This document shows, piece by piece, positions 38,425 to 51,086 of a stretch of DNA of 64,000 bases. The notes under the pieces were generated by a model. It made no database searches. It was given only the letters and a program-made list of their open reading frames with translations, and was not told the origin of the DNA. The translations under genes and the position numbers were made by a program. Where the stretch lies: the NCBI RefSeq assembly GCF_037042905.1, contig NC_087247.1, positions 58,613,920 through 58,677,919 of the forward strand. Direction: 5' to 3'. Every line of letters starts with the position of its first letter. Position 1 is the first letter of the stretch. This DNA is from Lytechinus pictus (lineage: Eukaryota > Echinodermata > Echinoidea > Temnopleuroida > Toxopneustidae).

Positions 38425-40629
38425 TAGATTGGATATTATCATCTTTAGTATTGTGAATATCAAAGTGTTATTAAGGATTAGTTATTAACCTTTATTAAAA
38501 ATCTTAATAGTTTTCTGCATCAATCAAAAATGGCCCAGTTGAAACCTAAGTTTCTAGAGATTCTTAATATTGAATGATATTTATGACAATGATGCATGAA
38601 CATTTAAACTGTATATAAGTATTTAACTTGAACCTTTTACCTTTATCTTTTACTTTTCCTAACTTATACATCATATCAATCAGACATGACTGTAAATGAG
38701 ATTGAACTCTAAAATCATGGAATTCAGACAGTTCTTGAAAGAAGAGTCATACTTCTCAAGAATTGTAGTAGACTGTGACCCCCTCCATTGGCTTTTTCCT
38801 CTTAGCCCTGCCCTGATTGAGTAGACGTAGCTACACCCTTCACCTGGAAGTAAAGTATCTCAAGATTCTGCTTGCTCCTCTCCTCTCTTTCCCCCTCCCC
38901 TTTCTCACTCTGTATCTCTCCCTCACTTCTCCTTTTCCCTCTCGTATTGTCTTATAAGAAAATTTACCCTGCTTTTGACCTGCTAATAGGTTTGATTTAA
39001 GCCAGAGTTACACCAGAACTAATTTCTCAAATTCAGATTCTGCCTGAATACGGCCGGATTCGGATTTGTCTGTTATTCAGGGAGCTCCCCAAATTGATTA
39101 CAGTTTTCAACATTTCAAAATGACCCAAATTCCTCCGCCAATGTTCCAGAGTTCCTGTCAAATTTTCTCGCATTTGCAGAGGGAAAACAGAATACTCCCA
39201 ATTCCACCCACCCGAATATGTGTATTCGGATGGATTCGCAGCTGATTTGGTTCCAGTGTAACCCAGGCTAGGATAATTCTTCCCAGCACACAAGTTCATT
39301 GCAGAATCAAATTGGCACATTTTCTTTATTCAATAAATCATGATAATTTTTGCCCTTATCTAAGGGGCAGATAAACTAACAAACATCTACAGAGCTTATG
39401 TGGGGAATAAAAATAATAATTGCTAATATCAGTCAGGATTATTGTTACCAGCAAAATGTTATCAAAACATGTAAAATATTCATATGACACATCTATTATA
39501 CAAGTATAGATTCTGCCTTTGGTGTTGAATTGGTTGAATGTGTGTGGTTGGAGCATTGCGTGATACACGCACTTGTTATGAGTTGATTGAGGGCAATATT
39601 GGGGAAATAATTAATTAATGGGCAATAATGTGGGAGACATTTGGCCTGTTTTGACCCTCGTTTCTGGCTATACATTATCAGGAAGTGTGAAAGAAACACC
39701 CACAACCTGTGGCTACATCTGGAATAGAGCTGAATTCAGAATTTTAGTAGAGGAGGAGTAATAATGAACACTTTCTAAATCTGTCAAGCAAAAGAGAAAG
39801 TGATAAAATTCAGGGGGTCTAGTGCTAATTTACTAAAGATCATCATGTCAAGCATGAAATAGGAAACAGAGTTACCGTTTTGAAAAAGTATGGTTAGATT
39901 GGAGCCTGTATTAAGATCTGCTAAACAGAGATCATTTATTTTGAAAGCTTGAATACATTGTGTGATAAAGTGAGAAAATATATCATTATACTGTTTTTGC
40001 AATTATTACAAATAGATACCACTGTATAATTGTCAAGGGGGGTGTATTTAGATGGTCTAGAAAGAAAATCAGAGTGCAAACCTTGATCAAACAATAATAC
40101 AGTCGTATTGAGAAATTTTTGTAACACTTTCTAGTATTTTTTATGTTATACTTTCCTTTCCCTGCATTGCATTGTTTCTTTCTTATTGTGATGTCTAAAT
40201 TTAAAACTTCTAAAAAATATAACACACTGGCATCAAGATAAACCAAATGGTTTCCCAATATTCTTGTCCTTTTTCTTACCATAAAGCACCCCTATCTTCT
40301 TAATTTGAATCAGTCCAAATCCTCCTCTTCTGACTGGTTGAGGGGAAATTCACTTTCCTCCTCATGTCCAAATATGGTTATAGTGCTCAAGCTAATATGG
40401 TTGTAACAAATGCATACACAGTATTGAGCCTATGTGATTTTTTCCCCAACGTATGTAAACACTGCCTACACACACACTCACACAGCACACATCTATGTAG
40501 CATAATGACATTCCTGCTAAAATGGGCGGGGCCTAAAAGTTATAGGATCTGTAAATGAAACTTGACTGGTTGGATAAATCAAAGATTCATGAGGTGATTT
40601 GAAGGAGTGCCATTGGACATGAGTTTTAC
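38425..40629. other. Intergenic, one MITE, no gene
   Basis: AT-rich with a CT-rich patch at 38875-38945. The MITE is listed separately. Several minus-strand frames at 39356-40282 show no domain. Confidence 0.5.
39001..39268. mobile_element. MITE, ~268 bp
   Basis: GCCAGAGTTACACCAGAAC at the left pairs with GTTCCAGTGTAACCCAGGC at the right (about 15 of 19). Inside, ATTCGGATTTGTC and CGAATATGTGTATTCGGATG form further imperfect inverted patches. Confidence 0.65.
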
Positions 40630-42567
40630 CACTGTGATGTATTCTCGTGATCTCTTGGCTTGCTTCGCGAACGAAGATTTATAAAGGCAGTCCACGACGA
40701 CTGCAGGCACGCATGTGACTCACAAGGCCAATACGTGATAGACAGGCCCGGCCACAGCGGCCGCAGTCAAAAGTCACGTTTGGTGTGGCTGCTGAGGCTT
40801 CGCGATTCTTTCTGCGGCGACGTTTCTCCCTCAGGTGATCTTTTCGGGATTCCTCGAAAGAAGAGGCAGCCTGATGGACTATATGTCGCCAGCTAGCACG
40901 GTCAGCAGCCAGAGTAGACCACTGGCAATGATCGATATGGCATGTACCGAGGGACTTCTTCAGGATGTCCTTGAAGCGTTTCTTTGGAGCCCCTCTGTCA
41001 CGATTGCCAGTAGAAAGTTCGCCGTACAGGGCTATCTTGGGCAGGCGATGGTCTTCCATTCTTGAGATGTGTCCTGCCCAACGGAGCTGAGTCTTCAGCA
41101 GCATGGCCTCGATACTGGGGATCTCCGCCTGTTCAAGGACCTCAACATTTGTGACATAGTCGGTCCAGTGAATGTTGAGGATGATCCGGAGACAGCGCTG
41201 ATGGAAACGCTCCAGGAGTCGCATGTGGTGGCGGTAAGTTACCCACGACTCAGAACCGTACAGTAGGGTGGTGAGGACAACAGCTCTGTATACGCTGATC
41301 TTGGTGCCCCTTTTCAGATGCTTATTTCTCCAGACCCGCTTGTACAGTCTGCCGAAGGCACTGTTAGCTTTGGCCAGTCTGTTGTCTACTTCCCTGTCAA
41401 TCTTGGCGTCTGAAGTAATTGTACATCCCAGGTAGGTAAACTGGTGAACGCTCTTCAACACAGTCTCGCCAATAGTGATGTGAGGAAGGCGGTACTCTTC
41501 CCGGGGTGCAGGTTGATGGAGGACTTCCGTCTTCTTCAAGCTGACTTCGAGTCCGAAGAGTTGAGCAGCCTCCGCAAAGCAGGATGTCAAGCACTGCAGG
41601 GCTCTTTCGGTATGGGCAACGAGGGCAGCATCATCGGCAAAGAGAAGGTCTCTAAATATTTGCTCACAAGTTTTTGTGTGGGCCTGCAGTCTCCTGAGAT
41701 TGAATAGACTGCCATCGAGGCGGTAGCGGATGTAGACAGCCTCGTCTTCATCAAGACCTTCCATGGCCTGCTTGAGCATTACGCTGAAGAAGATACTGAA
41801 CAGCGTCGGTGCAAGGACACAACCCTGTTTCACACCGTTTGTGATTGGGAAAGATTCGGAGTGATGGCTGTTTAACCTAACTTGGCCACGCTGGTTTTCA
41901 TGCAGCTGGATGATCATACTGAGGAACCTTGGGGGACAACCGAGGCGTTCCAAGATTAGCCAGAGGCCCTTTCTGCTCACCGTGTCAAATGCCTTGGTTA
42001 GGTCGACAAACGTTATGTACAGTCCTTTATTTTGTTCCCGGCATTTCTCTTGGAGCTGACGGAGGACGAAGACCATGTCTGTGGTACCTCGGTTTGCTCT
42101 GAAGCCACACTGGGTTTCTGGGAAGTGGTCTTCTGCGATGACAGGTACTAGCCTATTCAAGAGCACTCGGGCAAAGATTTTTCCTGCGATGGACAGTAGA
42201 GTGATACCCCTGTAGTTTGAGCAGTCAGACCTTTCCCCCTTATTCTTGTATAAGGTAATGATGACTGCATCGCGGAGGTCTCCTGGTAGCTTGCCCTGTT
42301 CCCAACAACAGACAAGGAGTTCATGGAGCTTGTTGTGTAACACTGGTCCTCCACATTTCCATAACTCAGGTGGAATTCCATCAACTCCTGCTGCTTTGCC
42401 ACTCTTCATCTGCTCAATGGCTTTTGTAAGTTCTTGCAGAGAGGGCGGTACATCCAGTTCCTCCTTGACTGACAGCTGGGGGATGCGGAGGGTTGCTGAG
42501 TCCTGGACAACCCGGTCAGCTCCAAAGAGTGCCTGGAAGTGCTCAGACCATCGGGTAAGGATGTCTT
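40630..42567 (-). mobile_element. 5'-truncated LINE insertion
   Basis: The insertion is more GC-rich than its surroundings. The truncated 5' end is at about 42567, next to a short direct duplication (GTCGTGATACT repeated at 42574-42595). The 3' end lies a little below the stop, near GCTTCGCGAACGAAG at 40662-40676, and has no clear poly(A). I found no convincing target-site duplication, so the 3' boundary is approximate. Confidence 0.75.
40679..42566 (-). CDS. Reverse transcriptase ORF of a 5'-truncated LINE (non-LTR retrotransposon)
   Basis: An uninterrupted frame of 629 codons begins just after a TAA at the truncation point (about 42567) and ends in TAA at 40679-40681; the first in-frame ATG is at 42409. 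Counting from that Met, SGKAAGVDGIPPELWK (about 2-17) is the finger motif before the RT, FVDLTKAFD (134-142) carries the first catalytic Asp, GVKQGCVLAP is at 192-201, and LLFADDAALVAH has the catalytic pair at 259-260. A thumb-like region follows (GSESWV, RWAGHISRM). Near the C-terminus is a CxxC..HxxxC zinc finger after a basic run. The endonuclease domain is missing, as in target-primed truncation. I cannot settle the clade. The open frame implies a recent insertion. Confidence 0.93.
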
Positions 42568-42703
42568 AGTGTCGTGATACTGTCGTGATACTGTCTGCTA
42601 TATACTCAATTGAATTGAATTGGTTATGCTTGTTACAGTTGGGGGGGGGGGTTTTTCTTAATAATACTCCCTATTTATTTATATATCTTCATGGTTTTTT
42701 ATT

Positions 42704-44119
42704 GTCTCACTTGCATAGCAGAGTGAGACTATAGGCGCCGCTTTTCTGACGGCGGCGGCGGCGTCAACACCAAATCTTAACCTGAGGTTAAGTTTTTGAA
42801 ATGACAGCATAACTTAGAAAGTATATGGACCTAGTTCATGAAACTTGGCCATAAGGTTAATCAAGTATTACTGAACATCCTGCCTGAGTTTCATGTCACA
42901 TGACCATGGTCAATGGTCATTTAGGGTCAATGAACTTAGACCATGTTGGGGGAATCAACATCAAAATCTTAACCTAAGGTTAAGTTTTTTGAAATGTCAT
43001 CATAACTTAGAAAATATATGGACCTAGTTCATGAAACTTATACATAAGGTTAATCAAGTATCACTGAACATCCTGCATGAGTTTCACGTCACATGACCAA
43101 GGTCAATGGTCATTTAGGGTCAATGAACTTTGGCCGAATTGGGGGTATCTGTAGATTTACCATCATAACTTTAAAAGTTTATGGATCTGATTCATGAAAC
43201 TTGGACATAATAGTAATCAAGTATTACTGAACATCCTGTGCAAGTTTCAGGTCACATGATCAAGGTCAAAGGTCATTTAGGATCAATGAACTTTGGTCAA
43301 ATTGGGGTATTTGTTGAATTACCGCCATAACTTTGAAAGTGTGCTGGTCTAGTTCATAAAACTTGGACATAAGAGTAATGAAGTATCACTGAACATCCTT
43401 TGCGCATTTTAGGTCACATGACCAAGGTCAAAGGTCAATGAACTTTGGCCATAATGGGGGTATCTGTTGAATTACCATCATAACTTGGAAAGTTGATGGA
43501 TCTTTCTCTTGAAACTTGGACATAAGAGTAATCAAGTATCACTGAACATCCTGTGCGAGTTTCAGGTCACATGATCAAGGTCAAAGGTCATGTAAGGTCA
43601 ATGAACTTTGGCCACGTTGGGGGTATTTGTTGAATTACCATCATAACTTTGAAAGTGTGTTGGTCTAGTTCATAAAACTTGGACATAAGAGTAATGAAGT
43701 ATCACTGAACATCCTTTGCGCATTTTAGGTCACATGACCAAGGTCAAAGGTCAATGAACTTTGGCCATAATGGGGGTATCTGTTGAATTACCATCATAAC
43801 TTGGAAAGTTGATGGATCTTTCTCTTGAAACTTGGACATAAGAGTAATCAAGTATCACTGAACATCCTGTGCGAGTTTCAGGTCACATGATCAAGGTCAA
43901 AGGTCATGTAAGGTCAATGAACTTTGGCCACGTTGGGGGTATTTGTTGAATTACCATTATATCTCTATAAGTGTATGGGTCTAGTTCATAAAACGTGGAA
44001 ATAAGAGTAACCAAGTATCACTGAACATCTTGTGCGAGTTATAGTAGTTTTCAAAATCAGCACTGCTGCTATATTGAATCGCGTGATGCAGGTGAGACGG
44101 CCAGAGGCATTCCACTTGT
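42704..44119. mobile_element. Repeat element with tandem ~158 bp units and DR1 motifs, copy 1
   Basis: It begins GTCTCACTTGCATAGCAGAG, which folds on TGAGAC, followed by a GGCGGC-rich stretch and the palindrome CTTAACCTGAGGTTAAG. It ends ATGCAGGTGAGAC then CCAGAGGCATTCCACTTG. The middle is seven tandem degenerate units: GTCACAT falls at 42895, 43088, 43251, 43413, 43566, 43729 and 43882. The last four form a nearly identical 316-bp dimer repeated twice. It has no coding capacity. Family ends match the copy at 56047-56486. Confidence 0.85.
43263..43906 (+). promoter_or_regulatory. Array of five perfect DR1 nuclear-receptor motifs
   Basis: AGGTCAAAGGTCA (two AGGTCA half-sites spaced by one base) occurs at 43263-43275, 43425-43437, 43578-43590, 43741-43753 and 43894-43906. 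A reverse DR1-like TGAACTTTGGCC follows in most units. DR1 is the classical RXR/HNF4/PPAR-type site. Binding is not shown by sequence; the regular spacing comes from the tandem repeat. Confidence 0.6.
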
Positions 44120-44199
44120 TTTCTAATAACTTTGTTAATTATTGATTGAATTGTGTGAATTTAAAGATTATTTCATGATATTACTCTTTTCCTATCATT

Positions 44200-44480
44200 T
44201 TCCTCTCAAGTTCTCCATTTCTTTCATCCCCATCTCTACATTTCCCTCCTCAACTCTCTCTCTCTCTTTCTTCCTCTTATTTTGTGTTAATTATGTTGAT
44301 ACCTTCTTGTGGTTATGTTCTAAAAACTTGTTTTCAAATTATTCATTTCTGTCTGTCTTTCAGTCTCTCTTCTTCTCTGCCCCCCCCCCTCTCTGTTTGT
44401 CAATTTCTTTCTCTCTGTTTCTCTATCTGTGTGTCTGTCTTTCTCTCTGTTTCTCTATCTCTTTGTCACGCTATCCATCT
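44200..44480. repeat. Pyrimidine-rich (CT) low-complexity tract
   Basis: Long CTCTCT/TCTGTCT runs. The Ser/Leu/Phe-rich frames at 44142-44641 arise from it. Confidence 0.85.
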
Positions 44481-45013
44481 TGCTTGCTTGCTTGTATGCT
44501 CCATCTCCTTGCTATTTAAATTCCAGCATCACAATTGAAAACATCACTGATCGTCAGTCAAGTTTATTTTACATAGTTATGAAAAATCTATACAAAACAA
44601 GGCATTTTTTTCAGAGACCAATTAAGACAAAACCTGTGTAGAAAAGTTAAACCATCAAAACAATCCCATTGTTTATTAACTTTAAATTATTTCAATATTT
44701 TTTTTCATTTTCTTTTATAATATAATTGTTCCTTGTCTGCCCCCCCCCCCTCCCCCTAAAAAAAGAATTATGTCAAGACACTTACAAATAAGTACATAAA
44801 TACACAACCATGACAACACTTTCTAGAAAGCACTATATGACAATTATAACAAACACCAACATAATCACAGCATCTTTAATTGTGGACCCTTCCAGTTATG
44901 GTTTTTTTTGTATGCAAATCTGCATTTTTATCTTTCCATTTTTTTATCTCACTAGAGAGAGAAAAGAATGTATAATTCATATTATATGAATTATTATAGT
45001 TTATGGCCTCTCA

Positions 45014-45025
45014 TTTATTTTTATT
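45014..45025 (-). terminator. Candidate polyadenylation signals for TIMP-C
   Basis: Two adjacent AATAAA hexamers on the minus strand (TTTATT at 45014-45019 and 45020-45025 on the plus strand) lie about 180 nt past the TIMP-C stop codon. The position suits a short 3' UTR. AATAAA is common in AT-rich DNA, so this is only a candidate. Confidence 0.45.
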
Positions 45026-45200
45026 TGTCACCAGTTTTTTTAATCTTAATGCTTTAAACACCGAAATTGTATATATTTTTCTTGATATTGCGACCAATAA
45101 GCTCTCTCGTTCTGAAAGAAAACACAAATTATATTGCACCAATTCTTACATGTAAATATTACACTAAAATAAATTAAAGGTAATGCCACATTAATCACGG

Positions 45201-47994
45201 TTAAACATTGTTATTAAGAATATATGGGATAGGTCTTTGGTGTATACTCGTTGGACATTTGATACCCGCTGTAGCTTGCAAACACATCTCACGTAGACAA
45301 TCTTCCTGAATATCATCACAATTCTCAGGACAGGTCCATCCTGGTAGAAAAGCATATGCCCCTCCCATCTGAAGACAGGCACTATTCTTACGCCTCTTAG
45401 AGCAGTAGATGTACTTCTCAGAGTGTAGCCATGAGCAGCGCCCTGTACCATCCATGTTAGGTACACAAACACTGTACATTGTCTCACAGTCATCTACCAT
45501 GTACTGACGAGATGCTAGTGGGTTATAGAAACAATCGTCTTTCCTCCAAAGTGTATCGGCACCACTCTGGATCTCATTCTCTTCAAGGAAGGGGTCAATG
45601 TGGGGCCTGATTACAGAGTGGGTCTCATTCACCTGAAGAAAAAAAAAAGATTGGGATTAGTATAAAATGCTATATAATAGCATTGGAAATATGATAAGAT
45701 GATCGTTTTTATTGAGGAATTACTTTTCTGTTAATTTTTGTTCTGTTCTTTATTTTACTTTCATTGTGGGATTTTCAAGTTGGGGCAACATCAGTACAGT
45801 AAATTTTGAAAATGAAAACCTCGGATTTTTATCATTTTACCAGTGTATTATGTGAAAAGAATGAGTAACATATCATATTCATTTTTATTAAGAAAATACA
45901 GATCACATTCGATTAAAACGTGTGATACACTTCATGGAAAATAGTTCGATAAAATATGTGACAGTTATGGTTGTTGGTAGCATCTCAAAAACAAATTGTC
46001 TATTTGCTTGAAAGGTTGTCAATCATGAAGCAAACTCCATGTACATATTTATAATGCCAATCATTTTATTATTCTTCGCTCGGTATTTTGAATGGCTCCT
46101 CGTTTTGATGATAGAGGGCAGTATACTTTTTTCAGAACCTTTGTAATATTGAGTTACTCTACATTGCAGGAAATTGGCTTGTGCTTTCATGAATATACAA
46201 TTGTAAGAGATGTCAGGTCAAGATAATATTTGTATAGTAGAATGATAGATAAGAACATTTGTGTGGCATGTATAATACATTTAATTTACAATTACCGTCT
46301 GTGGCTACAAACAGTCCACTGCTAGAGTACAATAAATACAATAACATTTAGATATAAAGGTGATGGATTAGTACACTACCAAACCTCAAATTATTTTGAT
46401 ATTACTTTTAGTAATTTAAGAAAGGTTAACTTTATGAGCTATTATATATATGTATTTACCCTGCATTCATCACAGAAAAGTCCATAAACACTTTCTACTC
46501 CTTGTCTCTGTACAGATTTAAGATTAGACCATAGTATGACTGCATCACAAGATCCAATATGGAGAACATTACCATGTGAACTTCCTGCCAATGGATGAAA
46601 AATACATAAGACATAAGATATATTATTGATTATTTATATTTTTATAATGCCAAAATGAAATAATAGTACTTGTTAGTAATTGTAACAATTAATTTCCAAT
46701 TACATACCATCAGTTATGTTCCCTCTATCAACTTTTATGTATTTTCAATATATTTTTTATAAATCATTACCCCCCCCCCCCCTCAGACAAGGCATTCCAT
46801 AATGAGGGAATGGTGGACTTTTTAAATCAGTTTGCCTTCAACATTTATTTTTGCTTTATCAAATTCAAAATACAATGATCTTTGTATCATTCTCTTTATT
46901 AGAAGATGTTTTAACCAACAGTGAAAATGGCAAACTATTTAAATACACTATTTGCCTTTTTTGCACACTTATGTAATATGTTCACATGTATATTTATACA
47001 TCTTTACAAAGTTCAGTTATTTACTATACATTGTCTCCCATATTCAATATTATAACTTTTTTAATTTCTGGGGATTTTATACTATAATGTCTCATCATTT
47101 TCTTCCCAAAATCTTATAATAAAAATGATTGTAAAATTCCCGCATGAAATTTCTTTAGATGTTTCTTTTATGTAGCTTAACCCTAGAGATTGATATCATA
47201 CCCAGTCTTTATCACAACTGTGCACTCTCTGTGATTACAGAACATTCACAAATTGAAACAAACTACATTGAGATAATTCAACCAGGTGCCATTCTTACAC
47301 TTACTATTTTAAACTTATCTCTTGACTTCATTTCAATCCATGTTTTCTCTCTCTCTCTCTCACTTATAAATTTACTTACCCATGATAAGATAAGTTGCCC
47401 CTGGTTTAAGATGAGACTCTCTACAGCTTGGTCTGTCAAAGGTAACAGTAATACCCCTTCGCTTCATAGCATTGAAAGAACTCGGTGACTTGAAGAAACT
47501 CACCACTTTCACAGTCATATCATCTTTAACTCGTCCTCGTAATACTGAAAATACAATTGATATTAATTTTTATTATCATTATTTGTTCTGTTCACTATTA
47601 ATGATTAAACTATAAATGATTATGATCAGATGATAAATATTCAAAAATGTTTATTTACATTTAGTTTTACCTATTATTGTTAAAAAAATTTAGTCTTCAA
47701 GCCATTTTCAATGCATATTACCTAATTTATACATGAATCTATTTTGTTTATATGATAATAATATTTGAAATTTATATACCACTAAATTATCTTCACTTGT
47801 TTTGTCAAAATTTAAAACATTTTTTATAAATATAGAAATACAGTGAATAAAATAAATAACTCACCAATTTCTGCATCACAAAATTGTTGCTGAAGATGCT
47901 TAGCTGGGCATGATGAACAAATTGATGATGAAGATGATGATGTTGTCATCAAGACCAGCATTAATGCTGTCAATATGACCTCAACAAAAGCCAT
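45201..47994 (-). CDS. TIMP: TIMP-C: divergent TIMP-like protein (CxxC start, short A-B loop, Cys-rich tail), 4 exons
   Basis: Coding exons are 47865-47994, 47380-47544, 46460-46584 and 45201-45632, with intron phases 1, 1 and 0, giving 283 aa. The signal sequence is hydrophobic and runs into a Ser-rich stretch (SSSSSSI) before CSSCPAKHLQQQFC. Compared with the canonical Cys1-x-Cys3 this has one extra residue between the first two cysteines; HPQ has become HLQ; and residue -1 to Cys1 is Ile, a poor signal-peptidase site. Exon 2 is 57 bases (19 codons) shorter than in TIMP-A and TIMP-B. The loss falls in the A-B hairpin: VLRGRV is followed almost at once by VKVVSFFK. Exon 3 has GSCD and the FCDEC hinge. 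Exon 4 has DDCETMYSVC and GRCSWLHSE, then an extension with eight more cysteines. It is a sound family member, but classical zinc-chelating inhibition is doubtful. Confidence 0.9.
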
Positions 47995-48163
47995 GCTTGC
48001 TAATTTTTGGTTTTGTCTTGATCTTCTTTGAAACAGAAAATTTTCCTTCAGTATAATGATAATTAATCTATTGAGTAGTCTATCTAGATATTCCTGCGAA
48101 ATAAAAGGATAGCATATTTTGCTGAATTCTTAAGATGTTCAACTTGATGGAGGAGTGAGGATG

Positions 48164-48174
48164 ATGAATATATA
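48164..48174 (-). promoter_or_regulatory. Candidate TATA element upstream of TIMP-C
   Basis: The minus strand reads CTATATATTC here, about 170-180 nt above the TIMP-C ATG at 47994. That would give a 5' UTR of about 145 nt, similar to the layout at TIMP-B. I see no strong initiator, so the call is weak. Confidence 0.3.
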
Positions 48175-51026
48175 GTTGTCAATATTAAGTGTTCCTGAAG
48201 CTAACTATCAAATGACATCAATCTTGAGAATGAGTGATGATTTATACAGCTCTCACTGCCTACGTTTTGATTACATCACGATATGCAGTTACTGATCCAC
48301 ATCTTGCTAATGAAACCCTATTTAATGAGTTACCACTCAAGTATGTCCTTTGTCTTAAAAATAGCTCCCAGTCCCCGCCTTCCGGCGGCGATATGAATTC
48401 CAAATAAACAAACAAACAGTGTGAGATATGAAAAAATGATATTTGTGACTTTTTTTTAAGATAGTAACCAAAACACACGTTCTTGAGGTTTGATGTGTGG
48501 CTGAGGAGACGTCAAGAAATATTAGTTCTCTGCTTGAGGTCTTGCAGTTCTGTGATTGGATGATGAGGTCATCTTACTACCACTCTAGAGATTCTATGAG
48601 CTCCTCTTATTCTTCCGCTTATTTTCTTCCTACCACAACAGCGATTCATATTAGTGTGTCAATCAAGAATATATAAATATATCTGAACCGATATATTGTG
48701 TTTATCTTTCTAATTGTATTTTTAAACTCTTGTAAGAAAAAAACCCTGTAATATTGCTTTAGAGGTAAAATTATCTCATCTACCTCCAACAAGTTAATTC
48801 AAAACATTGAAAATAGTATAGAAAGTAGAGACATGCAAAAGGCCCTTTCAAATTGCACTTCTTGAAAGCAGTTGCAGAAATGAATATAATACAAAATCAA
48901 ACAAAGGACATTCTGTTCATTTCTACAATTCCTTTCTCAAGAAATGCAAGTTGATCAGCTTTGAGCATATCTTTACTCAACACTGTCTATAGATTTAGAG
49001 GATTCAATCTATCTTTTTATTTGTAAGCACTTGCTCACCATTGTAAGAAAATATCTGAAATGATAGCTATAAAATTGTAAATTATCACCCATATTTAAAC
49101 TTTATTTTCCATCTACCATTGAAAGAATATGTAATAGTCACTTCACTTGCGTTAGATTTATAAAAATGGTACTTGATTCATGTGAGCCATACTATAAGTT
49201 TCCTTTTCCATTCTTTCTATTTCAAGGATACTTTCAAAAATTGAGAGGAACCAGCTTGTAATATACTTTTAATTTAATAGGCAATCAACACATTAGAAGG
49301 GGGGAAAATAGATGCCATGCAAGTTCTTCTTAGATTGCCTACAGTCAGACAAGCCACAAATTCAAAAATGTCAGTTATGTTTTTGTGAGCCCAAGTGAGA
49401 GTCTCTCCTTACAGTGAGGAATGATGCGGTTTCATTTCTTTTTTGTTTCATGCCAACCACAATCACTCAAGGAATGGGAAGTATCAAAGGGTCACATAAT
49501 GTTTACATTTTTCATTATCAAGCTGGCATACCACAAAGATGAAAATGAATTGTAAGGTTTGGGGTCCATTTGTGATGGAATTTTCATATAATCCATTTCA
49601 TTTATATTTTCCTTTGAAACAAGTTGATCAAAAGAATGTTCTCTAACACCTGTATCAATTATTTCATACTATTTGTTGTCATTTATCTTAGATTTTGATT
49701 TCCTCAGCGTTGTAGGTATTTTAATGTATCTTGACGGTAACTCATAATTCATATTCATAAATATATATACATTCTTTCGATGTGCAATCAAATTCTTTCC
49801 ATCCTGTAAATGACTGACCTATTTTGTTTGGATGTGATATGTTTCATGAGCTGGATTTCTTTACAGCCACAGAATTACAAGAAAGAAAATCATCTATAAC
49901 CAAAAAAGGGGGGACAATGATGATGATAATTTTCATTAAACGCATAAATTTGGAAAGAATAAATCATCATTTTAAATGTACATGAAATAGAAGAGAGACT
50001 AAAAATCTAAAGTTGATGCAATCTTGAGGCAGATATTTCAATTTTGTATAATAGAAAATTATAAACAATAATGAAAATAACGTAATAATGGATATTTGAC
50101 TGACAATAAGTAATCCATTCATAATCTTAGTTTGTGTTTACTCCTTTCTGATCTATTCCCACATTGGATTTAGTTTAGCTTAAATGATTATAAGATAAGG
50201 AAGAAATTGACTTTCTTTTTCCTGAAAGCTCATTCACTTATGACGTTCTAAGAAGATAGGATGATAATTAGAGGGTCAAGTTACATTGATCTTCTCAAGC
50301 AGAACCTCTTCTTTTCTCTTGTCACAGCATGAATTGAAGCAGACCATTGCTCATGGTTCTCTCTCTATCATCCCCCATTCAGAGTATCCATTAACAATGG
50401 TATGATTTTATGAACAGGTTTCTTACCAACCTGTTTTTTTTTCAGTAAACATGTACAAACAAGACAGTAAAAATTACCATCTTATTGACAGTTGGATAAT
50501 TACCTCCCCCCTCCCACTTTCAAAATCATCTGCTCAAAATACTGGAGCATTCCAATAAAAGTAGATTGACCCCATTCTCCTACATATTTGTGCTAGTAAA
50601 TAGGCATAGGTCTAATAAGTCTAAAAATTGACTCAATTGCACAGATAAACTCTGACATAATGTTGTCATCTTGATGTGCTTTTTAATATTGTATGCTTGA
50701 AAAGAAATATTTGATTCATAATTACATTTATGCCTTATATTCCTGCACACAAATATGTTTATTAGATTTGTTGCGCCTTAAGTGTATGAACGAGCCTTTA
50801 GGCTGTCTACAGTTTTCAATTAATTTTGCAACAATCGTCTCATGTCATTAGGCACTGATTGTCAAATTAAGATGTATCTGCAGGAACTATGGTCAAGTAA
50901 TCTTGCTGGATAACTGCTCAAGAAACAGGATATTAATACTGCATGTCCATGATGACAAACTTCAAATATAGCTCTCCATGACAAATTTTAACAAGAAAAT
51001 AGTTAAAGCTTGCAGCTTGTCCCATC

Positions 51027-51044
51027 TCTCTCACTCTCTCTCTC

Positions 51045-51086
<42 letters not shown>

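Noticed and set aside
40835-42569. Several plus-strand frames and an alternate minus-strand frame
   Set aside because: Shadows of the LINE reverse transcriptase ORF.
44142-44641. Three overlapping membrane-like frames
   Set aside because: Same cause: pyrimidine-rich low-complexity DNA.
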